The notes beneath the pieces are model-generated. The model searched no databases. It saw nothing but the letters and a program-made list of their open reading frames with translations, and had not been told where the DNA came from. Positions 25,227 through 37,232 of a DNA stretch of 64,000 bases are shown here, piece after piece. The position numbers and the translations under genes were made by a program. The stretch lies in contig CAJOHK010000005.1 of NCBI GenBank assembly GCA_905234285.1, forward strand, positions 35,990-99,989. Reading direction: 5' to 3'. The DNA is from an uncultured Bacteroidales bacterium (GTDB taxonomy: Bacteria; Bacteroidota; Bacteroidia; Bacteroidales; UBA932). Each line of letters begins with the position of its first letter. Position 1 is the first letter of the stretch.

Positions 25227-26600
25227 ATGCTTTTAGTCCGCTTGTTAACGACGTTAATACTTGCGTTCATGTTTCTGCCTTGTATGGCACAGTTACATGA
25301 GCATAAGCCACTGATGTCTGATATTCTGATGTATCTCACCAAGGAGCATAGCCCGTCTGACACGCTATTACTGCAGGACAATCCGTGGATGGCCTCAAAT
25401 AAAACCGTCATATGGAGCCTGTCAGAGAATCGAATGGACATAGAACAGATTTCTTCCGACGCGGCTGTCCAAAACGGAGCGGGAGGGATTATCTCGGTTT
25501 CCATATCGCCGAATGATTTCTGGACGCTGGCCTCGGACGCGCCATGGCTGAAGGTTTCGACCACCTCCGGCAAGAAGGGACGCCGCAAGTTCACCGTCAC
25601 CACCTATGCTAACATGACAGACACTGTCCGGACGGGTGCAGTTTCACTATCTTCCGGGGGCTCTTCGTCTACGCTGGTAATCCGGCAAAGGCCATATATC
25701 TTCTACAGGAGGGAAATGGCCGAAGCGGACATCGTCAACGCCTTGAGGTTGCGGAGCGAAGGAACGGAATTCACTAGAGTGTACTCCATACTGCCAATCC
25801 CTGTATCTAATCTTTATCAAGACATCTCCAACATATCTGCAATCAAAAAAGGAAGGGAATTCATTTGTCCCGACGGGGTTAATCATTATTTGGTTACCGA
25901 CATCGACGAGCGCGACATCCCCCAGACCGGTGGCGAAGCGGCCGCCGAGTATTTCCACATTAAGGTTTATGAGGTGGCTGCTAATCTGAGCCATATAAAG
26001 GACATTCCTGCCTACGACCCAGATTCGGAAGAATGCCGGCTCTATCTTGGAAAGGAGGACGGTGATTATGTGGACCCTTTCTATCCCGAAATAGCAGAGT
26101 TGGCAGACAGACTTTGGAACGAGACCTCCGGCAAACTGATAGCCTATGCCAGGGCATGCTTCGACTGGACGGCTCAAAACCTTACGTACGGGAACGCCGC
26201 CCATATGGGCCTTCAGAAAATGGACTTTGTGATGAGAAACAAGATTACCGATTGCAGCAACTTCGCCTCGGTCTTCATCTCCCTTCTGCGGGCGAAGGGT
26301 ATTCCTGCGAGGCATGTCTCAGTAATCTCACCTTGGTTAAAAAAAGACATCGATAGGGAGCACTCAAGGGCGGAGTTCTATATTCCTGCCTACGGCTGGA
26401 TACCCGCCGATCCTACACATCAGAACGGTAATCCAAATGGTGAGCACTTCGCCTTGTTCAACGGACGTTATGTGGTAATGACCAGAGGCATAAACCTCAT
26501 CCTCCGTGGGCCGGACAAGACCGACGACAAGGTCAATAGCCTGAGTTGTCGTTATTGGTATTGGTATTCTACCGGAGGGAGAGGAGTCAAGGAGCATTAA
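25227..26600 (+). CDS. secreted BACON and transglutaminase-like protein
   Basis: The 457-residue exported protein starts with a signal peptide (LLTTLILAFMFLPCMAQ). A BACON-type Ig-like domain follows (about 90-155; FWTLASDAPWLKVSTTSGKKG...VTTYANMTDTVRTGAVSLSSG). A transglutaminase-like domain lies at about 290-420, with Cys in DCSNFASVFISLLRAKGIPARHV, His in HSRAEFYIPAYGWIPADPT and the Asp after it. These triads usually cleave or crosslink peptide bonds. BACON domains often occur in carbohydrate-active surface proteins. It is the last cargo gene of the island. Confidence 0.8.
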   Translation: MLLVRLLTTLILAFMFLPCMAQLHEHKPLMSDILMYLTKEHSPSDTLLLQDNPWMASNKTVIWSLSENRMDIEQISSDAAVQNGAGGIISVSISPNDFWTLASDAPWLKVSTTSGKKGRRKFTVTTYANMTDTVRTGAVSLSSGGSSSTLVIRQRPYIFYRREMAEADIVNALRLRSEGTEFTRVYSILPIPVSNLYQDISNISAIKKGREFICPDGVNHYLVTDIDERDIPQTGGEAAAEYFHIKVYEVAANLSHIKDIPAYDPDSEECRLYLGKEDGDYVDPFYPEIAELADRLWNETSGKLIAYARACFDWTAQNLTYGNAAHMGLQKMDFVMRNKITDCSNFASVFISLLRAKGIPARHVSVISPWLKKDIDREHSRAEFYIPAYGWIPADPTHQNGNPNGEHFALFNGRYVVMTRGINLILRGPDKTDDKVNSLSCRYWYWYSTGGRGVKEH

Positions 26601-26687
26601 AATGAGCGATGAGAATGCAAAAAAGCCGATGTCACGCCAGGCCACAATAACACGGAAAAACGTGGCCGCAGATGAATACAGATACAC

Positions 26688-26715
26688 AAAAACCCGCCGA
26701 AAAGGCGGGCTTTTA
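26688..26715. terminator. bidirectional terminator between the island and tRNA-Ser
   Basis: The perfect stem CCCGCC/GGCGGG with loop GAAAA is flanked by AAAAA on the left and CTTTT on the right. It can stop the plus-strand gene ending at 26600 and minus-strand transcription of the tRNA, whose 3' end is 4 bp away. Confidence 0.8.
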
Positions 26716-26719
26716 GGGG

Positions 26720-26807
26720 CGGAGAGACCGAGATTCGAACTCGGGATACCCTTTTGGAGTATACACGCTTTCCAGGCGTGCCTCTTAAGCCACTCGAGCA
26801 TCTCTCC
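26720..26807 (-). tRNA. tRNA-Ser (anticodon GGA)
   Basis: On the minus strand GGAGAGA and TCTCTCC form the acceptor stem. The D arm is GCTCGAGTGGCTTAAGAGGC-like. The anticodon arm CACGC-CTGGAAA-GCGTG gives GGA. A long variable arm (TACTCCAAAAGGGTA) marks class II, and the T arm holds GAGTTCGAATCTC. 88 nt without CCA. Its 3' end is repeated at 22916-22940. Confidence 0.95.
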
Positions 26808-26874
26808 AGGATGGCTTTCCCGAAAACGGGACTGCAAAGATATAAATAATTTTTGAAATACGAAGGGGATTCCC

Positions 26875-26882
26875 TAAATTTG
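26875..26882 (+). promoter_or_regulatory. -7 promoter element of the PorV-like barrel gene
   Basis: TAAATTTG is a perfect match 27 bp before the ATG at 26910. GAGGACG just upstream of the ATG may serve as ribosome binding site. Confidence 0.7.
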
Positions 26883-26909
26883 TGCGTTTTTACACCCAAA
26901 GAGGACGCT

Positions 26910-27833
26910 ATGAGAAAACTTTTTGCAGTTATTGGACTTTCTTTTTTGACTGTCATCCCCGTGCTGGCACAGGATGCACAGGCTTTGTTGTTTACCCGTT
27001 TTGAGCGCAATCCCCGCACGGCGGCCTTCGCCGGGGCCGGTACCGCTTCGGTAAACGGGATGTCCTACTCTGCTTTCCGTCAGGCTGCCGTGCTCCCTCT
27101 GAGCGGCAAAAAATTTGACGCCGGCTTCAATTTCCAAATGTGGAGGCCCGGTGACACTTTTGATAAAACCAACAGTTTCAACCTGGGCGCCGCTCTCCAT
27201 CTGGGCCGCTTCGGCTTTTCTTTGGGCGGTGCGCTTCAGAGAGGCGTAACGGAAGATAACTTCACCCCCTCCCAGAAAATGTTAGGCCTGGGTCTCGGCT
27301 TTGCCATTATTCCCGGCAAACTGAGCATCGGCCTCAATGCCCGCCTGGCCAAGGAGTCCATCTTCAAAGATGCCGAAACCGGGAATGAAGTGGCCCTTAA
27401 TGGCTTCAGCGCCGATTTCAGTGCCCTCTATTGCATCAATAACGCCTTCAGCGCCACGCTGGGTGTGGCCACGCTGGGTAATTCCGTGAAGGGCTCCGAG
27501 GGGACCGATCCCATGCCGCAGCCGGCATCGGCCTACCTGGGCGGCTCCTGGCATCCCACCTTTGACCAGCACTCCCTGGAACTCATGCTGGACGGTGAGT
27601 TCTACTTTGCCGGCTCTGCTACCATGGCATTGGGTGCCGAATATGGTTTTAAGAATATGCTGTTTGCCCGTGCGGGTTATCGGCTCGCCGGCCGATATGG
27701 CGTTCCTTCCCACCTGGCCCTTGGTCTGGGCTTCCAGTTTGCCGGCTTCCGCCTGGATGCCAGCTACATCACCCTTTCCCAGAACAAAGTGCTTAACAAC
27801 AGCTTTAGCGTAGGACTGGGCTACAGTTTCTAA
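26910..27833 (+). CDS. outer-membrane barrel protein, PorV/PorQ-like
   Basis: The 307-residue protein begins with a signal peptide (MRKLFAVIGLSFLTVIPVLAQ). NPRTAAFAGAGTASVNGMSYSAFRQAAVLPLSGKK resembles the FadL/PorV-type start of the barrel. Repeating amphipathic strands lead to the terminal SVGLGYSF. PorV/PorQ relatives act at the outer membrane, some in type IX secretion. Nothing here proves that role. The ATG at 26910 is chosen over an upstream frame that crosses the -7 box. Its 3' end overlaps the convergent flippase gene by 29 bp. Confidence 0.75.
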   Translation: MRKLFAVIGLSFLTVIPVLAQDAQALLFTRFERNPRTAAFAGAGTASVNGMSYSAFRQAAVLPLSGKKFDAGFNFQMWRPGDTFDKTNSFNLGAALHLGRFGFSLGGALQRGVTEDNFTPSQKMLGLGLGFAIIPGKLSIGLNARLAKESIFKDAETGNEVALNGFSADFSALYCINNAFSATLGVATLGNSVKGSEGTDPMPQPASAYLGGSWHPTFDQHSLELMLDGEFYFAGSATMALGAEYGFKNMLFARAGYRLAGRYGVPSHLALGLGFQFAGFRLDASYITLSQNKVLNNSFSVGLGYSF

Positions 27834-29235
27834 GCAGCATCCAACTGGCTGCGCCGTATAGGCCAATCAAACCAGTATTGACGACGAGTCGCCCCCAGAT
27901 GGGACCCACATGGCCCAGACTGAGGGCGATTCCCGCATAACATACCCCCATGAACACAAAATACAGCAAGATCCGCTTCCATTTATAGGGGATGGGATAA
28001 TACTTGGCACCCAGGCAGGCGCTCAGGATGAACATCACCAGGTAGCTGGCCAGATGGCCGAATGCCGATGCCCAGTAGGAGAAACGGGGCATGAACACCA
28101 CATTGACCACCGTGGTGACGGCCAGGCCTGCCAGCGTAATCCAGATGGCCATATTGGTTTTACCGGACAGCTTGTACCACATGGACACGTTAAAGAGCAT
28201 GCCCAGCAGCATGTAGCTCAGCAGCATGATGGGCACTACGCCCACACCCACGCGGAAGTCCCGCCCCAGGAAGAGGGAGATTACGTCGATATAACCCACT
28301 ACGCCCAGGAACACCAGCCCGCAGAAGGCCGTAAAATACTCCATGACAACGGCGTACAGCTCCTTGGACCCCTTGTCTTTGGCCCGCTGGAAGAAGAAAG
28401 GCTCGGCCGCATAGCGGAACATCTGAATGAACAGGTTCATGATGACGGCCAGCTTCACCGCCGCCTGGTAAACACCTAGGGATGCGCGCCAGGCCTCGGA
28501 GGAGGTATCAAAGTAACGGAACAGCACCCGGTCCAGAAAGTCATTGGCTACGCCCGGAAGCGCCGCCACCATGAGCGGCAACGAATACAGCAGCATCCGC
28601 CTTACCACACTGCTGTCCCAGGTGAGCTTGAGCCTGAAGATATCGGGGACGAAGAGCAGCAGGCACAGCACACAGCTGATAAAGATGGCAATGATGGGAT
28701 AGGTGAAATCGGGCTGGGCGGGCCACACGAAGAACAGCACCAGGTTGGCACCCGTCTCGGTAAGGATCTTCACCGTCTTTAGCACGGCAAATTTCACGGC
28801 CTTGTGCTCCTGCCGAAGCTTGGCAAAAAGGATGGCTGTAATGCTGTCGCAGAAAAGGATAGCTGCCACATACATGATGAGGCTGCGATATCCCTCATAA
28901 CCCAGGGCCGATGAAATGGGCTCCGAGAAAGCCACCATAGCGGCCAGGAACGCCAGGTTGAGGCCGAAGACCGTGAGGAGTGCGCCGCTGTATACTTTGC
29001 GGGGGTCTTCGCCTTCCTTATTGGCAAAACGGAAACACCCGGTCTCCAAACCCAGTACCAGCACCACCTGCAGGATGGCGATATAGGCCATAAACTCGGT
29101 GACCACTCCGTACTGCGCCTGGGTGAGCATACGGGTGTAAATGGGCACAAATAGGAAGTTAAGTACCCGGGCCAGGATGGAACTGAAGCCGTAGATAGCG
29201 GTTTCTCCCGCCAATTGTTTCAAGGGATTTGCCAT
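27805..29235 (-). CDS. polysaccharide flippase, MATE/MOP family (Wzx-like)
   Basis: The 476-residue inner-membrane protein has about 12-14 hydrophobic segments. The N-terminus (LAGETAIYGFSSILARVLNFLFVPIYTRMLTQAQYGV) is that of polysaccharide-synthesis flippases, which move lipid-linked oligosaccharides across the membrane. The start at ATG 29235 (MANPLKQLAGE) fits the -7 box 8 bp upstream. No glycosyltransferases surround it. It might serve the Wza/Wzz pair at 11.7-15.6 kb, but the 12-kb gap makes that only a guess. Confidence 0.85.
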   Translation of the reverse strand: MANPLKQLAGETAIYGFSSILARVLNFLFVPIYTRMLTQAQYGVVTEFMAYIAILQVVLVLGLETGCFRFANKEGEDPRKVYSGALLTVFGLNLAFLAAMVAFSEPISSALGYEGYRSLIMYVAAILFCDSITAILFAKLRQEHKAVKFAVLKTVKILTETGANLVLFFVWPAQPDFTYPIIAIFISCVLCLLLFVPDIFRLKLTWDSSVVRRMLLYSLPLMVAALPGVANDFLDRVLFRYFDTSSEAWRASLGVYQAAVKLAVIMNLFIQMFRYAAEPFFFQRAKDKGSKELYAVVMEYFTAFCGLVFLGVVGYIDVISLFLGRDFRVGVGVVPIMLLSYMLLGMLFNVSMWYKLSGKTNMAIWITLAGLAVTTVVNVVFMPRFSYWASAFGHLASYLVMFILSACLGAKYYPIPYKWKRILLYFVFMGVCYAGIALSLGHVGPIWGRLVVNTGLIGLYGAASWMLLRNCSPVLR

Positions 29236-29243
29236 ATTGAACA

Positions 29244-29251
29244 CAAAATTA
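29244..29251 (-). promoter_or_regulatory. -7 promoter element of the flippase gene
   Basis: The minus strand reads TAATTTTG, a perfect match, 8 bp before the ATG at 29235. It mirrors the plus element two bases further on. Confidence 0.65.
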
Positions 29252-29253
29252 GT

Positions 29254-29261
29254 TAATTTTG
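29254..29261 (+). promoter_or_regulatory. -7 promoter element of the cyclophilin gene
   Basis: TAATTTTG is a perfect match, 27 bp before the ATG at 29289, almost abutting the divergent flippase element. Confidence 0.65.
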
Positions 29262-29288
29262 CAGAATAATTGGCCAAATAGTAAAAGG

Positions 29289-30005
29289 ATGAAAAAGATT
29301 GTACTGTTTATCTCCGTGCTGGCGCTCGCAGTGGGCTGCCAATGCAATGGAAACCATTCCGAAGAGATTGTAGAAGTTGCCCAGCCTCTGGACACGCTGG
29401 CTGCCGTACAAGCCGCCAAGTCCCTGCCCGAGGAACCTGTCTTTGCCATAGTCACCAGCATGGGAGTCATCAAGGTGCGCCTGTTCAAAGACACGCCCCG
29501 CCACCGGGACAATTTTGAGAAACTGGCCCTGGCCGGTTACTATGACAGCCTGCTCTTCCACAGGACCATCCCCGGCTTCATGATCCAGGGCGGGGACCCC
29601 TTCACCCGAGACACCAACAAGGTGGAGTTCTTCGGCCAGGGAGGCCCCGATTATACCCTCCCCGCCGAGATTCTGAATGCCGATGGCGACACGCTGCACC
29701 GTCATGTTCGCGGTGCCCTGGCCGCTGCCCGCCGCGGCGACATGGCCAATCCCTTCCGCGAATCATCCGGCTCCCAGTTCTATCTGGTCCAGGATCCGGC
29801 CAGATGCGCGCACCTGGACGGAGCCTACACGGTGTTCGGCGAAACCGTGGCAGGATTTAATGTCATAGACCGCATTGCCAGCGTAAAAACCGACCGATAT
29901 GACCGGCCTGTCATAGATGTTCGCATTATTTCTATCCGTCCCGACGAAAATTGGAACGAAATGGCCAGTTCTGGCACGGATTTGGCAGAAGAAAAAACCG
30001 AATAG
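29289..30005 (+). CDS. lipoprotein peptidyl-prolyl isomerase, cyclophilin type
   Basis: Predicted envelope foldase that isomerises Xaa-Pro bonds. The 238 residues begin with a lipoprotein signal (MKKIVLFISVLALAVGC). The cyclophilin domain spans about 55-225: FAIVTSMGVIKVRLF, LLFHRTIPGFMIQGGDP (the FHR...FMIQGGD core), SSGSQFYLVQ and YTVFGETVAGFNVIDRIA are all seen. The catalytic Arg of FHR and the Gln are present. A terminator follows. Confidence 0.9.
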   Translation: MKKIVLFISVLALAVGCQCNGNHSEEIVEVAQPLDTLAAVQAAKSLPEEPVFAIVTSMGVIKVRLFKDTPRHRDNFEKLALAGYYDSLLFHRTIPGFMIQGGDPFTRDTNKVEFFGQGGPDYTLPAEILNADGDTLHRHVRGALAAARRGDMANPFRESSGSQFYLVQDPARCAHLDGAYTVFGETVAGFNVIDRIASVKTDRYDRPVIDVRIISIRPDENWNEMASSGTDLAEEKTE

Positions 30006-30043
30006 TTTTTTTAATAGGTTAAGTTTTTTAGGTTAGAATGGAG

Positions 30044-30082
30044 GACGGACCCTGCAGCGACTGCACGGTCCGTCTTTTTTTT
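30044..30082 (+). terminator. strong intrinsic terminator after the cyclophilin gene
   Basis: A long stem GACGGACC-TGCAG pairs with CTGCA-GGTCCGTC around CGA and is followed by eight T residues. It ends where the convergent beta-galactosidase stop begins. Confidence 0.9.
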
Positions 30083-33733
<3,651 letters not shown>

Positions 33734-33746
<13 letters not shown>

Positions 33747-34339
33747 TACTCTTCGGCCAACTGGCCTGGACTTTCTTCCTCATTGGGGCTTTTACCATTG
33801 GGGGAGGCTATGCCATGCTGTCCTTAATCCAGAACCAGGTGGTGGTAGAGCACCCCTGGGTCAGTGAAAGCACGTTCACAGATATAGTAGCCGTATCCCA
33901 GATGACGCCCGGGCCCATCGGCATCAACAGCGCTACCTTTGTGGGCTATGATGTCCTGTACAACGCTACCGGCAGCCAGCTCCTGGGCGTATGCGGCTCC
34001 CTTACGGCCACCCTGGCACTCATGATTCCGTCGTTTGTGATCATGCTGCTCATCGTGCGGTTTTACGTGAAGTTCCGCACGAGCAAGCTCTACGCCGGCA
34101 CCATGGACTGGCTCAAGCCCGCCGTGGTGGGTCTCATCGGCGCCGCCGCCGTCATTCTTATTATCAAAACCACCTGGACGGGCGGTGTGCCTTCTGTCCA
34201 AGTGGTTTCCGAGAATTTCCCCGACTGGAAAAGCTGGGTACTGCTGGCCGGAGCCTTTGCCGCCTCCTATTGGGGCAAAGTCAACCCTATTTACCTCATT
34301 CTGGCCGGCGCTGTGCTGGGGGTACTCCTGTGGCCGTAG
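33734..34339 (+). CDS. chromate transporter, short-chain CHR subunit 2
   Basis: The 201 residues mirror the first subunit: [46 protein letters not shown], and ATLALMIPSFVIMLLIV. ATG 33734 (METLILFGQLAWTF) follows AAGGAGGG and is chosen over an upstream frame lying within subunit 1. The pair probably inserts with opposite topology. Its stop abuts the convergent GH20 stop. Confidence 0.9.
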
Positions 34340-36034
34340 TTACCAGTGCCACTCTTTGGTGGCCATGTATTCGGCCATGGCCACGGAGGCGCGGGCGGGT
34401 TGGCGGTCCAGGCCGATAAGGCCGCGATAATCCAGGCAGTATTTCACACCCATGGCATCCAGGATTTCAAAAGTATGGTCCAGGGAAGTGACGAAGCGGT
34501 CGTAGTCCTTTGCATCGGCGGCGCACCACTGCGTCTCGGCCAGGGCGCACATACGGGGCAGGAGCATGTACTCCAAATGTTCGGGCGTGGCGATGTATTC
34601 GGTCCACAGGTTGGCCTGTACGCCCAGGATGTGATCCTCGGAGCCGGGCGTCATGCCGTCCAGAGGTTCATAACTGTAAACCTTCTCCAGCGGCAGATAA
34701 CCGCCGATGCCGAAGGGCTCTTTGTCGCGCTCGTAGCTCTGGTAGTAGTCAAAGTACGCATAGTCGGTGGGGGTCATGACCACGTCGAACCCCTTGGCGG
34801 CCGCCTTGATGCCACCTCTGGTGCCACGCCAGCTCATGACGGTGGCGCCGGGGGCCAACTCGCCTTCCAGAATCTCATCCCAGCCGATAATCTTGCGGCC
34901 GTGCTCGTTCAGGAACGCTTGAACGCGGGCCGTCACATAGTTCTGCAGGTAGTGCTTGGCCTCGGGACCTTTCTTGATTCCCAACTTCTTCATGAGGGCG
35001 GCGCACTTGGGGCAGTTGTCCCAAGGAAGAGCCTTGTCCTCGGGGAAGCATTCGTCACCGCCAATGTGGATGTATTCCGACGGGAAGATGTCCATGAGCT
35101 CGGTGAATACGTCCTCCAGGAAAGTGTAAATTTGTTCGTTGCCGGCGCAGAGGATATGCTCCGATACACCCCAGCGGGTCCATACTTCGTAAGGACCGCC
35201 GGTGCAGCCCAGCTCGGGATAAGCGGCCAGGGCAGCCACCATGTGGCCGGGCAGGTCAATCTCGGGGATTACGGTGATACCGCGGGCGGCGGCATAGGCC
35301 ACAATCTCCTTCATCTCGTCCTGGGTATAGAAGCCGCCGTAGCGGATGCCGTCGTTGCTGTTCCAGTCTTTCTTGATAACAGTACCGTCGCGCCAGGCGC
35401 CAATCTCGGTGAGCTTGGGGTATTTCTTAACCTCCATGCGCCAGCCCTGGTCCTCGGTGAGGTGCCAGTGGAAGCGGTTGAGCTTATATGCCGTCATCAC
35501 GTCCAGGTAACGCTTGGTTTCCTCGATGGTCCAGAAGTGGCGGCAGGGATCCAGGTGCATGCCACGGTAGGCAAAGCGCGGCTGGTCCTGGATGCTGGCG
35601 TAGGGGAGTACCCAATCGGCCTTGGCCTTTTTGCCACCGTAAATGGCGGCGGGAAGCATTTGCTTAAGGGTTTCGCAGGCGTATACAAAGCCGTTCAGGT
35701 CGGCGGCCTTTACCTCTACACCGCTTTTGTCAATCTCGATGGTGTAGGCTTCGGGGGCCAGGGCTTCGTCCGCTTCAAAGTTGAAGCCACCCTCTTCCCA
35801 CTTGCACTGCACGCCGGTGGCGGTTTCCAGGGCATCGATAAAGCGCAGGACAGCTGCCATGGAGGCCTCGTCCAGGTCGTCTTCAAAGTGCACGGCGGCA
35901 CCTTTCACGCAATAGACGCCGTCATTGATGGTTACCTCGGCGGGCTGGGGAATAACGGAAAAAGCCTGGGGCTTGGGCTGGGCGCAGGCGCCGAGCAGGG
36001 CCGCGGCTGCCAGAATAATGCTGATCTTTTTCAT
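34340..36034 (-). CDS. GH20 beta-N-acetylhexosaminidase lipoprotein
   Basis: Removes terminal beta-GlcNAc or GalNAc from glycans at the cell envelope. The lipoprotein signal is MKKISIILAAAALLGAC. A GH20b-type N-terminal domain (about 25-145) precedes the catalytic barrel (about 150-500). The catalytic pair Asp327-Glu328 lies in YIHIGGDECFPED; RGMHLDPCRHF, HWHLTEDQGWR and PEIDLPGH are standard. 564 residues is ordinary. It lies 10 bp after the CobW-type gene, so one operon is likely although the functions seem unrelated. Confidence 0.93.
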   Translation of the reverse strand: MKKISIILAAAALLGACAQPKPQAFSVIPQPAEVTINDGVYCVKGAAVHFEDDLDEASMAAVLRFIDALETATGVQCKWEEGGFNFEADEALAPEAYTIEIDKSGVEVKAADLNGFVYACETLKQMLPAAIYGGKKAKADWVLPYASIQDQPRFAYRGMHLDPCRHFWTIEETKRYLDVMTAYKLNRFHWHLTEDQGWRMEVKKYPKLTEIGAWRDGTVIKKDWNSNDGIRYGGFYTQDEMKEIVAYAAARGITVIPEIDLPGHMVAALAAYPELGCTGGPYEVWTRWGVSEHILCAGNEQIYTFLEDVFTELMDIFPSEYIHIGGDECFPEDKALPWDNCPKCAALMKKLGIKKGPEAKHYLQNYVTARVQAFLNEHGRKIIGWDEILEGELAPGATVMSWRGTRGGIKAAAKGFDVVMTPTDYAYFDYYQSYERDKEPFGIGGYLPLEKVYSYEPLDGMTPGSEDHILGVQANLWTEYIATPEHLEYMLLPRMCALAETQWCAADAKDYDRFVTSLDHTFEILDAMGVKYCLDYRGLIGLDRQPARASVAMAEYMATKEWHW

Positions 36035-36044
36035 ATAAGTGTGG

Positions 36045-37190
36045 TTAGTTGGCTAAACAATCGTCCATGAGTTTTTCCAGGCCTTCCTTGTCCAGGTTTT
36101 GGCCGATGAACACAATCTTTTGCATGCGGTCTCCGTACACGGGATCCCAGTCCTGGCGCAGTTTGCGGTCCCGGGCCATCATCTCCTGCAGTTCCTCCGG
36201 GTCCATGGTGGCGAACCACAGGCCGCAGTCCTTGAGGGTCTTCTGCTTGCCGGCCTGCTCGTAGAGGTAGCATTTGTCTGGGTCCTGGGAGAAGTAGCAC
36301 AGGCCCTTGGCCCGGATGATGTTCCCTGGCCAGTGGCGGGCTACCATATTGTCGAACTTGTTCAGGTCCAGCGCCGGACGACGGGTGTACACATAGGTGT
36401 CAATTCCATATTCCAGCGCTTCGCCCTCGGCCTCTTCTTCCTCGTCCTCTCCCTCGATGGCGGCAATCCATGCGGCCGATGTGGCCACCCGGTCAAAGTC
36501 GAACATGCCGGTGTAGATGAGCTCGTCCAGGTCTACGTCTCCGTAGTTGCACTCCAGCACTTTGGCGCCGGGGTTGATGCTCTTCACGATGCCCTTGAGG
36601 CGGCCCAGCTCCTCCGGAGCCACGTCGGCGGCCTTGTTCAGCAGCACGATGTTGCAGAATTCCAGCTGCTCAATCACCAGGCGCTCCAGGTCGTCCTCGC
36701 CGATGTCCTCCTTCTGGAGGGCGGCGCCGCTGTCAAATTCGTCCTTCATGCGCAGGGCGTCCACCACGGTGGCAATGCAGTCCACATAGGGAAGGCCGTC
36801 CCGCACCGACTGGGGTGCCAGCGCAGGCATGGTGCTGATGGTCTGGGCAATGGGCGCCGGCTCGCAGATGCCGCTGGCTTCAATCACTATGTAGTCGAAC
36901 CTGCGGGCCGATATGAGGTCGGCCAGCTGGGCCACCAGATCCATCTTGAGCGTGCAGCAGATGCAGCCGTTCTGCAGGGCCACCAGGCTGTCGTCGGTGT
37001 TGCCCACAATGCCGCCTTTTTCTATGAGGTCGGCATCGATGTTCACCTCGCCGATATCGTTCACGATAACGGCGAATTTGATGCCTTTTTTGTTGGCCAG
37101 AATACGGTTGAGGAGCGTTGTTTTACCGCTCCCCAGGTAGCCGGTGAGAAGAAGCACCGGTACTTGAACTTTATTGAGTGTAATTTCCAT
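36045..37190 (-). CDS. CobW/COG0523 G3E-family GTPase (metal chaperone-like)
   Basis: GTPase of the group that delivers Zn or other metals to target proteins. The 381 residues show Walker A (TGYLGSGKTTLLN, about 16-28), IVNDIGEVNID, the metal-binding CxCC motif (GCICCTLK, about 75-82), EASGICEP, and NKAD-like LLNKAADV for guanine binding. A strongly acidic insert (EGEDEEEEAEGEALE, near 243) precedes the C-terminal CobW_C domain. It is the first gene of the operon with GH20. The metal and target are unknown. Confidence 0.9.
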   Translation of the reverse strand: MEITLNKVQVPVLLLTGYLGSGKTTLLNRILANKKGIKFAVIVNDIGEVNIDADLIEKGGIVGNTDDSLVALQNGCICCTLKMDLVAQLADLISARRFDYIVIEASGICEPAPIAQTISTMPALAPQSVRDGLPYVDCIATVVDALRMKDEFDSGAALQKEDIGEDDLERLVIEQLEFCNIVLLNKAADVAPEELGRLKGIVKSINPGAKVLECNYGDVDLDELIYTGMFDFDRVATSAAWIAAIEGEDEEEEAEGEALEYGIDTYVYTRRPALDLNKFDNMVARHWPGNIIRAKGLCYFSQDPDKCYLYEQAGKQKTLKDCGLWFATMDPEELQEMMARDRKLRQDWDPVYGDRMQKIVFIGQNLDKEGLEKLMDDCLAN

Positions 37191-37209
37191 GTTCTTTTCT
37201 TATATCGTA

Positions 37210-37217
37210 CAAAGATA
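37210..37217 (-). promoter_or_regulatory. -7 promoter element of the CobW/GH20 operon
   Basis: The minus strand reads TATCTTTG, a perfect match, 19 bp before the ATG at 37190. No Zur-like palindrome is obvious beside it. Confidence 0.7.
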
Positions 37218-37232
37218 CAAAAAAAGAACCAC

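Larger units (their letters stand above)
22916..26743. mobile_element. putative tRNA-Ser-associated genomic island (no integrase seen)
   Basis: The interval is bounded by 25-bp direct repeats differing at two bases. 26719-26743 is the 3' end of tRNA-Ser(GGA); 22916-22940 is a degenerate copy with the same orientation. The tRNA reads leftwards, so an element entering its 3' end would occupy exactly this side. Cargo: the DUF3791/DUF3990/DUF3791 module, NERD protein, a Zn-ribbon fragment and a BACON/transglutaminase protein. Base composition looks lower in GC than the flanks, at least to 25.2 kb. No integrase or transfer gene is present, so it is a relic or moved in trans. Confidence 0.6.
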
